From Marinobacter sp. SS13-12 (GTDB lineage Bacteria > Pseudomonadota > Gammaproteobacteria > Pseudomonadales > Oleiphilaceae), in assembly GCF_030227115.1 (NCBI RefSeq), contig NZ_JASSUA010000006.1, forward strand, positions 108,791-172,790: DNA of 64,000 nucleotides, in the 5' to 3' direction. The position numbers and the translations under genes were made by a program. Positions 16,714 to 25,532 of this stretch are shown here, piece by piece (position 1 is the first letter of the stretch; each line of letters opens with the position of its first letter). The notes under the pieces were generated by a model. It was not told the DNA's origin. It did no database searches and saw only the letters and a program-made list of their open reading frames with translations.

Positions 16714-17571
16714 CTAGCCTGCGGCAATGGCCAGTTGCAGCTGCCCGAGTTCCTTGCCAGAAACCAGATCGCTGACAGGTACACCATCGGCCAGGGCGCG
16801 CACTACTTGCTGATACAGCCTTTCTACGCCGCGCTCTCTCGCCAGGCCGCTTATCGCGCCAAGTTCATCTTCTTCGACAGGAAACGGCTGGCCGGTCAGC
16901 CATGAAACACTTAGACGGAACAGAAAATCGTTCACTGCCAGTTCTGAACCTGTCCCCGCGTCTGGAGTTGGTTGATAAAGCCCCGCCAGGTAATATCCCT
17001 GCTCTGCTTTGCTAACGAGATTCAGGAAGACCGGCACCTCATCTGCCAGCCTGCGTGCCCAGGCAAGCAAGGCAGATGCATCCCCTGCCTTGAGTTCGAA
17101 TTCAATTTCGTTCAGCGGGCGTGACTGGCCACCGGCCACAATTTCCCCGGAATCAATGGCTACTTCAATCAGGCTTTCCCCCTGCTCAATCATGACCACC
17201 CGGCGCTCGAAGTTGGTTTCAAACACGGGCTGCAACTCAGCAAGGTTCACGCTTTGCCCCACGGGTGTATCGGCAATCAGTCCCATTTTTAGCCTGGTAC
17301 CTATCAAAGGCCACTCCCACTCCTGCCGACGGTGGGCACCATCCACGAAATCGCCACGGGTTTTCAGGGTCTGGATGTATTTGTCGCCCATTTTGCGGAT
17401 TCTCAGGGCGATTTTCTGCCGGTTGAGATCACCGTTGGGCGTGTCGTAATAGGTGTTACCCAATTGCAAGGTGTCTGACTGACAGGTATTGGGCTGGCTC
17501 AATAACCAGGCCACCGCCCGGTCGAGATCCGACTTCGCTACGCTGAGTTTGATTTCCAGTTCCTGGGCCAT
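16714..17571 (-). CDS. CYTH domain protein (inorganic triphosphatase type)
   Basis: A 285-residue protein beginning MAQELEIKLSV, the ExExK signature of CYTH tunnel-fold phosphatases; further basic and acidic strand motifs follow (IALRIRKMGDKYIQTLKTRG, and EIEFELK at about residue 160). Relatives such as E. coli YgiF hydrolyse inorganic triphosphate. YgiF is 433 residues with a CHAD domain; here only the CYTH domain and a C-terminal stretch of about 90 residues are present. The start at 17571 has GGAGGGG directly upstream, which decides it over the longer frame. It faces the porin terminator behind it and is convergent with the K+ channel gene. Confidence 0.85.
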   Translation of the reverse strand: MAQELEIKLSVAKSDLDRAVAWLLSQPNTCQSDTLQLGNTYYDTPNGDLNRQKIALRIRKMGDKYIQTLKTRGDFVDGAHRRQEWEWPLIGTRLKMGLIADTPVGQSVNLAELQPVFETNFERRVVMIEQGESLIEVAIDSGEIVAGGQSRPLNEIEFELKAGDASALLAWARRLADEVPVFLNLVSKAEQGYYLAGLYQPTPDAGTGSELAVNDFLFRLSVSWLTGQPFPVEEDELGAISGLARERGVERLYQQVVRALADGVPVSDLVSGKELGQLQLAIAAG

Positions 17572-17610
17572 CGCCCCTCCTGACATGAGGAATGTGATAT
17601 CAGCATACAT

Positions 17611-17645
17611 AAAAAAACCGGCAGCCCGAAGGCTGCCGGTTTTTC
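17611..17645 (-). terminator. Rho-independent terminator of the porin gene
   Basis: A perfect GC-rich hairpin (AACCGGCAGCC / GGCTGCCGGTT, loop CGAA) with A runs on one side and T runs on the other, so it can work in both directions. It begins 30 bp past the porin stop on the minus strand and lies just upstream of the CYTH start, insulating that gene. Confidence 0.9.
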
Positions 17646-17674
17646 GACTACTTGGTGACTAGCTGGTTAGCTGA

Positions 17675-18703
17675 TCAGAAGTAGTAAACTGCACCAACAG
17701 AGGCGATGGAGCGCTCGTCGGTAAAAGCAGCATTACCCAGCGAATCTTCGTACTCATACACTTCATCACCGCCACCCAGGTAGCCTTCGAAGTAAACATA
17801 CATGTGATCAGACAGGTTGTGCAGAGCCTGCAGGGTCACAGTAGAGGTTTCAGTGTCGGCTGGGTCGTCAGCTACGTTCATTTCGTAGGACAGGGCAAAC
17901 TGATTCGCACCAATGGTGTAGTAACCAATGACACCGTAGGTGTCAGACGCATCCTTGGTGGTGTGGTACTCACCGGTTACACGCAGAGCACCAGCATCGT
18001 AGCTTGCACGCAAACCGTAGGTGTTCTCATTGCTGGGAGAACCACCGTCGTTGGAGTCCATGGCAACAGCCAGTTCCAATGCGTCCATTTCATAAAGAGC
18101 GGCCAGCTGGTAAGGGTAAGACTTGTCGCCCCCCTTATCGCTCAGTGACGCATCGTCACCGTCGCCATTGATCTGGACGGCACCCCACAGGCTCAGGCCC
18201 CCAAAAGACGGAGACATGTACTGGATCAGGTCACCTTCGCCAGTAGTGTAGTCAGCACCGATGTTCAGAGTGGCGACTTCGTAGTACTGGGAAATCTCGT
18301 CAACCGCACGCTCATAAGTGGAGTCGTCAGAACCAACCCAAACCTGGCCAAAGCTATCGCCTTTCACACCGATGTAAGCTTCGTCGAGATCTTCAAGACC
18401 GGATTCCCGATCTTTGTCGTCAGCTGCCAGGCCTTCCAGCTCAAGCTTGAAGAAACCAGTGATGCCAGGAGCAATCTCGTGGTCGTGCTTTACGCCCAGA
18501 GTAGAACCATTGTCGAAATGCTCGAGTGAAGAAGGACCACCGTCGAAGTTGTCATGGGCAATAGCATACTGAATGTTACCGTAAACAGTCGGCATGGAAT
18601 CCATGCGTGCTGCCAGCTCGGAAGCTGAAGCAGTAGTCTGTGCCAGCGCGCTGCCGGAGAAAGTTGCGGCTGCAATAGCAGATGCGATGAGCGTTTTTTT
18701 CAT
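17675..18703 (-). CDS. Gram-negative trimeric-type porin
   Basis: A 342-residue outer-membrane porin. A classic signal peptide (MKKTLIASAIAAATFSGSALA, cut after ALA) is followed by a beta-rich sequence with alternating aromatic strands and acidic loops, and the last residue is Phe in SVGAVYYF, the Bam-recognition end. It resembles the Gram-negative porin group of marine gammaproteobacteria. The acidic loops suggest low affinity for anions, but solute choice is not predictable. The start is preceded by AAGGAAG. It stands alone, with its own terminator and a long AT-rich upstream region holding an inverted repeat at 18811-18828. Confidence 0.9.
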   Translation of the reverse strand: MKKTLIASAIAAATFSGSALAQTTASASELAARMDSMPTVYGNIQYAIAHDNFDGGPSSLEHFDNGSTLGVKHDHEIAPGITGFFKLELEGLAADDKDRESGLEDLDEAYIGVKGDSFGQVWVGSDDSTYERAVDEISQYYEVATLNIGADYTTGEGDLIQYMSPSFGGLSLWGAVQINGDGDDASLSDKGGDKSYPYQLAALYEMDALELAVAMDSNDGGSPSNENTYGLRASYDAGALRVTGEYHTTKDASDTYGVIGYYTIGANQFALSYEMNVADDPADTETSTVTLQALHNLSDHMYVYFEGYLGGGDEVYEYEDSLGNAAFTDERSIASVGAVYYF

Positions 18704-18810
18704 GTTGCGTCTTCCTTTATTGAGTTAACTCAGGTTTTAGCGTCGGGTTCAATTCCCGCTCTTCAGACTTCACCAGTCGGGCTGGTTTGGCCCTATTCTG
18801 TGTATTTACC

Positions 18811-18828
18811 ATGTCATTTTTATGACAA
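18811..18828 (-). promoter_or_regulatory. Inverted repeat upstream of porin, Pho-box-like
   Basis: Read on the minus strand this is TTGTCATAAAAATGACAT: a 6-bp inverted repeat (TGTCAT/ATGACA) around AAAA. Compared with the Pho-box half-site CTGTCAT it gives 6/7 and then 5/7 matches with a four-base A spacer. It lies about 110 bp before the porin start, with a TGG-TAAATA extended -10-like element right behind it. It could be a PhoB site or another operator; the palindrome also fits a dimeric repressor. Confidence 0.35.
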
Positions 18829-19212
18829 AGCAATAATAATTCTTTTTTCTTTGTTTTTTTGTAAAGACCAGGCGGGGCCTTTTCACGTCAATCACTTACA
18901 GCTTTTTCTTAAAGCTCAGAGTGATGAAGCTGTTTTAATACAACCAACTCTTTTTTGCAAATCTTTTTCATTGGCGCCTTTTAGCTCTACCGGGTTTAGC
19001 AGGGAACATATGTATGCTCACAAACACGGTCTGCCCCCTGGCCAGCTACTGTTCAAATCCGGTGCCACTATGAACCCACCCCTTTATTTTCAACAGGTTA
19101 GACCTGCAAAGGTGGACCGGAGCAACAAACAGCGTAGTTACATCGGAATCACGCCGCACCAGAGAAGGACAGCAACCAGCCACTTGCGCCAACTCAGTGC
19201 ATGTACCTACCC
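18829..19212. other. Non-coding stretch between dtd and the porin promoter
   Basis: About 380 bp with no credible gene. The part next to the porin is rich in T runs on the plus strand; the part next to dtd has ordinary composition. Open frames crossing it lack ribosome sites and any family character. It may hold distal porin control sites or a long leader; I see no defined structure, terminator or RNA gene. Confidence 0.5.
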
Positions 19213-19671
19213 TCACCCAGACTCACCTCCTACCTCAAGCAGAAAAGTGACAGGTCCGTCATTCTCCAGAGCCACTTTCATATCGGCGCCAAACTGCCCA
19301 CGGCCAACAGCCGAATTTCCCAGATGCTGCTCTGACACCGCCAGGAACGCCTGAAACATAGCTTCCGCGTGATCCGGAGAGGCAGCAACAGAAAACCCAG
19401 GGCGAGTGCCCGATCGGGTATCAGCGGCAAGGGTAAACTGGGGTACAACGAGGAGGGAGCCACCTGTATCAAGCAGGCTGCGATTCATCCGTCCCTGGTC
19501 ATCGGGAAATACCCGGTAATTGACCACTTTGCGACAGAGTTTTTCTGCGGTTTCCGGACTATCCGACCTCTCAACCCCGAGCAACAGCAAAAGGCCTGCT
19601 TTTATGGCGGAGACAGTCTGCTTATCAACGGTAACGCTGGCGTGAGTAACTCGCTGTATCAGTCCTTTCAT
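19213..19671 (-). CDS. dtd: D-aminoacyl-tRNA deacylase
   Basis: A 152-residue protein that removes D-amino acids (and glycine from tRNA-Ala) from mischarged tRNA. It begins MKGLIQRVTHASVTVD, typical of the family (E. coli 145 residues). The two active-site motifs are present: PQFTLAAD at about residues 77-84, where most members read SQFTL, and NDGPVTFLLE near the C-terminus for the GP-containing motif. Upstream lies pip on the same strand, 105 bp away. Confidence 0.93.
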   Translation of the reverse strand: MKGLIQRVTHASVTVDKQTVSAIKAGLLLLLGVERSDSPETAEKLCRKVVNYRVFPDDQGRMNRSLLDTGGSLLVVPQFTLAADTRSGTRPGFSVAASPDHAEAMFQAFLAVSEQHLGNSAVGRGQFGADMKVALENDGPVTFLLEVGGESG

Positions 19672-19776
19672 TGAACTCCCTGCGGAAGGACTTAAAAGTT
19701 CTGCGGGAGTTTATCCACGCCACTGGCTCGCCGCAACCCCTCTTAAGGGGTATTTGTTGGTTGTGCGAAGCGGTGC

Positions 19777-20739
19777 CTATTCGGCGTTGCCATCAAGCCT
19801 TGCAGCCACCTCATCGACGCCTCTCATCAACGCATCGACAATCGCCGGCTCAGAGGCGGAATGGCCGGCATCCCGAATGATTCTCAGGTCCGCCTCGGGC
19901 CACGCCTCGCTCAAGGCAAGAGCATTATCCAGGGGGCAAACCATATCGTAACGGCCGTGGATGATGATGCCGGGGATGTCTTTCAGGGCGCCGGCATCAC
20001 GGACGATCTGATTGTCCTCCAGAAAGGCGTTATTCATAAAATAGTGGCATTCAATCCGGGCCAGGGCGATCGCCACATGGGGGTGGCCAAAATGCTCCAC
20101 CACCCTGGGATTCGGATGCAGAGTGGCGCACCGCCCCTCCCAGATGGACCAGGCCTTTGCAGCCTGAATCTGCTCAAGCTCGTTGGTGCTGGTGAGGCGT
20201 CGATAATAGGCGGATACCAGATCATCCCGCTCATTCTCAGGAATGGGCGCAAGGAAATCCTGCCAGTAGTCGGGGAATACACGGCTGGCACCCTCCTGGT
20301 AAAACCAGTAAATATCCCTGGGGCGGCACAGAAAGATGCCCCTCAGCACCAGGCCAAGCACCCTGTCCGGGTGGGACTGGGCGTAAACCAGGCTCAGCGT
20401 GGAACCCCAACTGCCTCCGAACAGAATCCACTGGGTAATACCGAGAAATGAACGAACCGTTTCCATGTCCTCCACCAGCTTTTGCGTGGTGTTGCCGTCG
20501 AATTCCGCCAGCGGACTGGAGCGCCCTGCGCCACGCTGGTCCATCAGGATGATCCGATACCGTTCAGCATCAAAAAACCGACGGTAATAATCCTCGCAAC
20601 CGCCTCCCGGGCCGCCGTGAACAACGAGCACCGGAATGCCATCCGGGTTACCACTTTCTTCCACATATAGTTCGTGGGGAGGGTCCACCGCAAGACGATG
20701 CCGGGCATTGGGCTTGATGTCGGGAAACAGGGTGAGCAT
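19777..20739 (-). CDS. pip: Proline iminopeptidase
   Basis: A 320-residue alpha/beta hydrolase of peptidase family S33 that releases N-terminal proline from peptides. Seen are the oxyanion loop HGGPGGG (about residues 41-47), the nucleophile elbow GGSWGS (about 108-113) and the catalytic His in DAGHSAS near the end. Length matches Neisseria and Xanthomonas Pip (about 313-317). The start follows CGGAGCG. It is on the same strand as dtd; the two could form a short transcript. Confidence 0.93.
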   Translation of the reverse strand: MLTLFPDIKPNARHRLAVDPPHELYVEESGNPDGIPVLVVHGGPGGGCEDYYRRFFDAERYRIILMDQRGAGRSSPLAEFDGNTTQKLVEDMETVRSFLGITQWILFGGSWGSTLSLVYAQSHPDRVLGLVLRGIFLCRPRDIYWFYQEGASRVFPDYWQDFLAPIPENERDDLVSAYYRRLTSTNELEQIQAAKAWSIWEGRCATLHPNPRVVEHFGHPHVAIALARIECHYFMNNAFLEDNQIVRDAGALKDIPGIIIHGRYDMVCPLDNALALSEAWPEADLRIIRDAGHSASEPAIVDALMRGVDEVAARLDGNAE

Positions 20740-20788
20740 AAAACGCTCCGGGAAAAGGATGTAACCGGAGTTTAGCTGAAGTGAACGA

Positions 20789-20820
20789 AAAAGGGGCAGA
20801 TGTGATCTGCCCCTTCTCTT
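20789..20820 (-). terminator. Rho-independent terminator of typA
   Basis: Stem AAGGGGCAGAT / ATCTGCCCCTT with a short GTG loop, followed on the minus strand by a T run (read from the A run on the plus strand). It starts 16 bp beyond the typA stop and lies just upstream of pip. Confidence 0.85.
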
Positions 20821-20835
20821 GTTACCGCACTGAAA

Positions 20836-22647
20836 TTACTTCTTGTGGGCGCGCTTGCGCTCGTTTTCAGTAAGCAGCTTCTTGCGCAGACGAATTGATT
20901 TGGGAGTTACCTCCACCAATTCGTCTTCATCAATGAACTCCAGCGCCTGCTCAAGGGTAAACTTGATGGGCGGTACCAGGGCGATAACTTCGTCCTTGCC
21001 GGAAGCACGCATGTTGTCCAGCTTCTTGCCCTTGGTGGGGTTGACCACCAGGTCATTATCACGGCTGTGAATGCCGCATAACTGGCCTTCATAAATTTCC
21101 TGCCCCGGGTCCAGGAACAGCTTGCCACGGCTTTGCAGGGTTTCCAGCGAATAGGTCAGCGCCGCACCGGTTGCCATCGAGACGAGCACACCGTTCTGGC
21201 GGCTGGTCATATCACCGCTCTTGATCGGGCCATAATGGCTGAAGGTCGACGTCAGAATACCCGAGCCGGATGTCATGGTCAGGAAGGAGTTTCGGAAGCC
21301 GATAAGGCCACGCGCCGGAATCGTATATTCAAGGCGCATACGTCCCTTGCCGTCCGGAACCATATTGGTCAGGTCACCCTTGCGGAAACCCATCTGGTCC
21401 ATGAGAGCACCCTGGTGTTGCTCTTCAATGTCGATGATCACGTTCTCATAGGGCTCCTGCTTTACCCCGTCAATCTCACGGATAACCACTTCCGGACGAC
21501 CCACGGCGAGCTCGAAGTTTTCCCGTCGCATGTTCTCGATCAACACCGACAGGTGCAGCTCACCACGACCGGACACCTTGAACTTGTCTGCGGACTCGCC
21601 CTCTTCAACGCGCAAGGCGACGTTGTGAAGCAGCTCCTTCTCCAGGCGCTCCTTGATGTTGCGGCTGGTGACGAACTTGCCTTCCCTGCCACAGAACGGC
21701 GAATCGTTGACCTGGAAGGTCATGGAAACCGTTGGCTCGTCCACCGTCAGCGGTGGCAGGGCTTCGACGGCAGCCTGGTCGCACAGCGTGTCGGAGATGT
21801 ACAGCTCATCCATGCCGCTGACGCAGATAATATCTCCTGCCTGCGCCTCGTCGACTTCGACACGCTGCAGACCGGAGTGGCCCATGATCTTGAGGATTCG
21901 GCCCTGACGCTTCTTGCCATCGGCACCGATAGCCGTCACCGGAGAGTTGGTTTTGACCTTGCCACGCCTGATGCGGCCAATCCCGATAACACCCAGGAAG
22001 CTGTTGTAGTCGAGCTGGGAAATCTGCATCTGGAATGGACCATCGCGATCGACTTGTGGCGCGGGTACATGGTCGACAATGGCCTGGAAAACCGCATCCA
22101 TGTTGTCGTCCAGCTTCTCGTGATCCATCCCGGCGATGCCGTTCAGGGCACTGGCAAAGACAATCGGAAAATCCAGTTGCTCGTCACTGGCACCCAGATT
22201 GTCGAACAGGTCAAACACCTGGTCCACCACCCAGTCCGGGCGGGCACCCGGACGGTCAATCTTGTTCACGACCACAATTGGATGCAGGCCGGCATCAAAG
22301 GCTTTCTGGGTGACAAAACGGGTCTGTGGCATCGGTCCGTCAATGGAATCAACCACCAGCAGCACGCAATCCACCATGCTCATTACACGCTCTACTTCAC
22401 CACCGAAGTCGGCGTGGCCCGGTGTGTCGACGATATTGATGTCGTAGTCGTGCCATTTAAGCGCGGTGTTCTTGGCCAGGATGGTAATGCCGCGTTCCTT
22501 TTCCTGGTCGTTGGAATCCATCACGCGCTCACTTTCGAGCTCTTTGCGGTCCAGCGTACCGGATTGGCGCAACAACTGGTCCACCAGTGTGGTTTTGCCA
22601 TGATCGACGTGGGCGATAATGGCGATATTACGGAGTTTATCAATCAC
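20836..22647 (-). CDS. typA: Ribosome-associated GTPase TypA/BipA
   Basis: A 603-residue translational GTPase related to EF-G that binds 70S ribosomes and supports growth under cold and other stress. G motifs are in place: [10 protein letters not shown] (residues 10-19), DTPGHADF and [16 protein letters not shown]-terminal domain with the run of Lys/Arg typical of BipA closes the protein. I chose the GTG at 22647 because it gives the usual family length and has AGGAA eight bases upstream; earlier in-frame ATGs (22779) would add an unrelated N-terminus. It is divergent from glnA. Confidence 0.93.
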   Translation of the reverse strand: MIDKLRNIAIIAHVDHGKTTLVDQLLRQSGTLDRKELESERVMDSNDQEKERGITILAKNTALKWHDYDINIVDTPGHADFGGEVERVMSMVDCVLLVVDSIDGPMPQTRFVTQKAFDAGLHPIVVVNKIDRPGARPDWVVDQVFDLFDNLGASDEQLDFPIVFASALNGIAGMDHEKLDDNMDAVFQAIVDHVPAPQVDRDGPFQMQISQLDYNSFLGVIGIGRIRRGKVKTNSPVTAIGADGKKRQGRILKIMGHSGLQRVEVDEAQAGDIICVSGMDELYISDTLCDQAAVEALPPLTVDEPTVSMTFQVNDSPFCGREGKFVTSRNIKERLEKELLHNVALRVEEGESADKFKVSGRGELHLSVLIENMRRENFELAVGRPEVVIREIDGVKQEPYENVIIDIEEQHQGALMDQMGFRKGDLTNMVPDGKGRMRLEYTIPARGLIGFRNSFLTMTSGSGILTSTFSHYGPIKSGDMTSRQNGVLVSMATGAALTYSLETLQSRGKLFLDPGQEIYEGQLCGIHSRDNDLVVNPTKGKKLDNMRASGKDEVIALVPPIKFTLEQALEFIDEDELVEVTPKSIRLRKKLLTENERKRAHKK

Positions 22648-22780
22648 AACTAAATTCCTGCAGCATGCACTGAAATGACCTGAGAGGTGTTCAGCGGGAC
22701 GAAAATGAAGTGGCGCGCAGTATATAGTAAAGTCCATGCCGTTTATATGAAGAAAAACGCCTATTGGGATACCCGGCAAA

Positions 22781-22799
22781 ACGCACTATTTTTGTGCGC
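22781..22799 (+). promoter_or_regulatory. NtrC-type enhancer site upstream of glnA
   Basis: The sequence GCAC-TATTTTT-GTGC fits the GCAC-N7-GTGC core of NtrC (GlnG) sites and lies about 130 bp before the sigma-54 promoter, a usual enhancer distance. Weaker half-matches (GCACC) follow at about 22812-22832 and could be accessory sites. Confidence 0.65.
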
Positions 22800-22925
22800 T
22801 TTTCCGGAACGCGCACCGTTTTAACGCACCAAACCAGGGCGGCACGGGCGGCTTATACACACGTCTCGCTCCAAAACAGTCCGAAAACCGCGTGATTGCG
22901 CCCTTGTGGAGCATGCACATAAAAC

Positions 22926-22940
22926 TGGCAAGGCTATTGC
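22926..22940 (+). promoter_or_regulatory. glnA: Sigma-54 promoter of glnA
   Basis: TGGCAAGGCTATTGC has the invariant GG (-24) and GC (-12) at the standard spacing and TTGC at the right place. Transcription would begin near 22952, giving a leader of about 145 nt before the glnA ATG at 23097. The match, with an NtrC site upstream, indicates nitrogen control of glnA. Confidence 0.8.
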
Positions 22941-23096
22941 TTCATCCCAGTCAGCCGAATTTGCAGGTAAGTCGGAACAGCTTTTGATAAGCTGCCCAAC
23001 CTGAAAGAAAGATCGGGAGTCAGCACCGCTGAACGATCCGGCAACAACGCACACAGAAATCGCCCGCCCTGCGGGATAACTGACGGAGCTTGCACA

Positions 23097-24500
23097 ATGT
23101 CCAAGACGATTGATCTGATCAAAGAACACGAAGTCAAATGGGTCGACATGCGATTCACTGACAGCCGCGGTAAAGAGCAGCACGTAACCCTGCCCGCAAC
23201 CGAGGTTGATGAGGATTTCTTCGCCGACGGCAAAATGTTCGACGGCTCCTCCATCTCTGGCTGGAAAGGCATTAACGAATCCGACATGATCCTGATGCCA
23301 GTCGACGAAACCTCTGTGCTGGATCCGTTCACCGAAGAAACCACCATTAACATCACCTGCGACATCGTCGAGCCCTCCACCATGCAGGGCTATGAGCGGG
23401 ACCCGCGCTCGGTTGCCAAGCGCGCTGAAGAATACCTGAAGTCCACCGGCATCGCCGACGGCGCACTGTTCGGCCCCGAGCCCGAATTCTTCGTTTTCGA
23501 CTCTGCCCGCTGGAAAGTCGATATGCAGGGTGCCATGTACGAACTGCATTCTGAAGAAGCGGCCTGGGTATCCGGCGAGGAATTCGATCGCAATAACATC
23601 GGCCACCGTCCGGGCGTCAAAGGCGGCTACTTCCCGGTACCACCGGTAGACAGCCTGCACGACCTGCGTGGCGCCATGTGTGCGGCCATGGAGTCCATGG
23701 GCCTGGTCATTGAAGTGCATCACCACGAAGTCGGTACCGCTGGCCAGTGTGAAATCGGTGTTGGCGCGAACACCCTGACCAAGAAAGCTGACGAAGTTCA
23801 GATCCTGAAGTACTGCGTGCACAACGTAGCCCATGCCTACGGCAAAACAGCTACCTTTATGCCCAAGCCGGTTGTCGGTGACAACGGTTCCGGTATGCAC
23901 GTGCACATGTCCCTGAACAAGGATGGTAAAAACCTGTTCGCAGGTGACGGCTATGCCGGCCTGAGCGAGATGGCCATTTACTACATTGGCGGTATTATCA
24001 AGCACTCCAAGGCCATCAACGCCTTCACCAACGCGTCTACCAACAGCTACAAGCGTCTGGTTCCGGGCTTTGAAGCACCGGTAATGCTGGCCTACTCTGC
24101 CCGCAACCGTTCAGCCTCCATTCGTATCCCGTACGTCAACAGCCCGAAGGGCCGTCGAATCGAGGTTCGCTTCCCGGACGCTTCTGCCAACCCGTACCTG
24201 GCGTTTGCAGCGCTGATGATGGCTGGCCTCGACGGCATCCAGAACAAGATCCACCCTGGCGATGCCATGGACAAGGACCTGTACGACCTGCCGAAGGAAG
24301 AAGCCCTGAACATCCCCACCGTAGCCGAGACCTTCCAGGAAGCCCTGGACTGCCTCGAAGCGGACCACGAGTTCCTGACCCGTGGCGGCGTGTTCACCGA
24401 AGACATGATCGGTGGCTACATTGACCTGAAGCGTGGCGAAGTTGAGAAGCTCAACATGACCACACACCCGGTCGAGTTCGAACTGTACTACTCCTGCTAA
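23097..24500 (+). CDS. glnA: Glutamine synthetase, type I
   Basis: A 467-residue dodecameric GSI enzyme that makes glutamine from glutamate, ammonium and ATP. Landmarks include [17 protein letters not shown] (residues 41-57), VEVHHHE-type metal ligands ([17 protein letters not shown]) and [10 protein letters not shown]. The adenylylation tyrosine is present in [11 protein letters not shown] near residue 397, so activity should be controlled by GlnE, encoded in this window. Length equals the E. coli enzyme (469). It is followed by a strong terminator, and is monocistronic here, apart from glnL-glnG which has its own promoter. Confidence 0.97.
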   Translation: MSKTIDLIKEHEVKWVDMRFTDSRGKEQHVTLPATEVDEDFFADGKMFDGSSISGWKGINESDMILMPVDETSVLDPFTEETTINITCDIVEPSTMQGYERDPRSVAKRAEEYLKSTGIADGALFGPEPEFFVFDSARWKVDMQGAMYELHSEEAAWVSGEEFDRNNIGHRPGVKGGYFPVPPVDSLHDLRGAMCAAMESMGLVIEVHHHEVGTAGQCEIGVGANTLTKKADEVQILKYCVHNVAHAYGKTATFMPKPVVGDNGSGMHVHMSLNKDGKNLFAGDGYAGLSEMAIYYIGGIIKHSKAINAFTNASTNSYKRLVPGFEAPVMLAYSARNRSASIRIPYVNSPKGRRIEVRFPDASANPYLAFAALMMAGLDGIQNKIHPGDAMDKDLYDLPKEEALNIPTVAETFQEALDCLEADHEFLTRGGVFTEDMIGGYIDLKRGEVEKLNMTTHPVEFELYYSC

Positions 24501-24524
24501 GACGCCACAGGCGCAAGCAGTCAG

Positions 24525-24553
24525 AAAGCCCCGCCCCGTGCGGGGCTTTTTTT
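24525..24553 (+). terminator. Rho-independent terminator of glnA
   Basis: Stem AAAGCCCCGC / GCGGGGCTTT around CCCGT followed by a T-rich tail, 25 bp after the glnA stop. It separates glnA from the DUF4124 gene. Confidence 0.92.
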
Positions 24554-24617
24554 GTGCCCGCAATCACAACAGCCCGCCCCCCTTAACGTAATGTAACCAA
24601 GCACGGCAGGAATGGCG

Positions 24618-24646
24618 TTGAAATACATGGGCCTGGCGCAGATAAT
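24618..24646 (+). promoter_or_regulatory. Candidate sigma-70 promoter of the DUF4124 gene
   Basis: TTGAAA and GATAAT are separated by exactly 17 bases and end 29 bp before the ATG at 24675. Both hexamers are good matches. It explains expression of a gene that lies behind the glnA terminator. Confidence 0.55.
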
Positions 24647-24674
24647 CGGATAAAACAACAGACAGGTTGTATCT

Positions 24675-25205
24675 ATGAAACCACGGCTCGTACATGTCGC
24701 AGGCATTCTCGCTTTCGTCGCCTTCCCTCTTTCCGCAGAGGTGTATCGTCAGGTTGATGCCCAGGGTAACGTCACTTATACCGATGAACCTGTAGAAGGC
24801 ACGGAAGCTGAAGAGATCAAGGTCAAGCCGGTAACCACCGTTACCCTGCCCAAACCCGAGGCAGTCCGGGAACCCGAAAGGCTCAGGCAAAAGGTGGAAC
24901 AGGAAGGCGCAGCGTACGACAGCGTAACATTCGTCGCCCCTGGCGATGATGAGGCCTTCCACAGCGGCAGTGGCAACGTGGAATTCCAGGTGACCAGCTC
25001 CCCATCACTGCGGAACAATCACAAGTACGAAGTCACCCTGGATGGCCAGCCTGTCGGCCAGAGTCAATCCGGAACCGTTATGGTGCGCAACGTCTACCGG
25101 GGCACCCACGACGCCGGCGTCAACATCGTTGACAGCGACGGTGTCACCATCAAAAGCGGCGAAACCATTACTTTCACCATTCACCGGCCCAGCGTTAACA
25201 ACTGA
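24675..25205 (+). CDS. DUF4124 domain-containing exported protein
   Basis: A 176-residue protein with a cleavable signal peptide (hydrophobic core AGILAFVAFPLSAE) followed by VYRQVDAQGNVTYTDEP, the DUF4124 hallmark seen in many gammaproteobacterial periplasmic proteins of unknown role. The C-terminal half (about residues 90-176) looks like a beta-sandwich with NKYEVTLDGQPVGQS-type strands. It lies between glnA and glnLG but has its own promoter, so a nitrogen role is not implied. Members near glnA are common in this group of bacteria; function is unknown. Confidence 0.8.
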   Translation: MKPRLVHVAGILAFVAFPLSAEVYRQVDAQGNVTYTDEPVEGTEAEEIKVKPVTTVTLPKPEAVREPERLRQKVEQEGAAYDSVTFVAPGDDEAFHSGSGNVEFQVTSSPSLRNNHKYEVTLDGQPVGQSQSGTVMVRNVYRGTHDAGVNIVDSDGVTIKSGETITFTIHRPSVNN

Positions 25206-25293
25206 CGCACCTTTCCGGAGCCCTCTCCTCCCTGGCGAGGGCACATGAATATCATCACCATGTCGGGCCGATGCGGCCATTCCACCCCACACA

Positions 25294-25312
25294 ACGCACT
25301 CTTTTAGTGCGC
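25294..25312 (+). promoter_or_regulatory. NtrC-type enhancer site upstream of glnLG
   Basis: GCACT-CTTTT-AGTGC is a perfect 5-bp inverted repeat and fits the GCAC-N7-GTGC NtrC core, 160 bp upstream of the -24/-12 promoter. Together they suggest auto-control of glnL-glnG by GlnG. Confidence 0.65.
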
Positions 25313-25471
25313 TCGCACCACAAAGCAGCCATACTCTGACCATTCACAGGGCGCCCGGCCGGCATTCTGACCGGCACAATAAGACTTATGCACTACACAA
25401 CGGCGCGTTTACGGGCCGTCAAACCGCAATGCCCGCAAAATGCGCATTTTCAACGCTGCAATCCTCCAATG

Positions 25472-25486
25472 TGGTTCGCTTTTTGC
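25472..25486 (+). promoter_or_regulatory. Sigma-54 promoter of glnL-glnG
   Basis: TGGTTCGCTTTTTGC keeps the -24 GG and -12 GC with correct spacing and a TTGC. Transcription would begin near 25498, before the ATG at 25533. This also argues against a translation start further upstream at 25440, since that ATG would lie before the transcript. Confidence 0.7.
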
Positions 25487-25532
25487 AAAACTGCGTGAGT
25501 ACTCAGCGTTGCCCACCAAAAGGGATGGAATC

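Noticed and set aside
18800..19354. Open frame of 184 codons between the porin and dtd
   Set aside because: Low-complexity start, no ribosome site, overlaps the 3' end of dtd in antisense; looks non-coding.
19674..19712. Inverted repeat AACTCCCTGC...GCGGGAGTT upstream of dtd
   Set aside because: Imperfect stem with no T run and uncertain role; could be chance, so not listed as a feature.
21133..22653. Long open frame of about 506 codons on the plus strand opposite typA
   Set aside because: It lies wholly opposite typA, which has clear GTPase motifs; composition is that of an antisense shadow in high-GC DNA, with no ribosome site.
22821..24005. Open frame of 394 codons on the minus strand opposite glnA
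   Set aside because: Shadow of glnA; it would also cover the sigma-54 promoter. No domain is recognisable.
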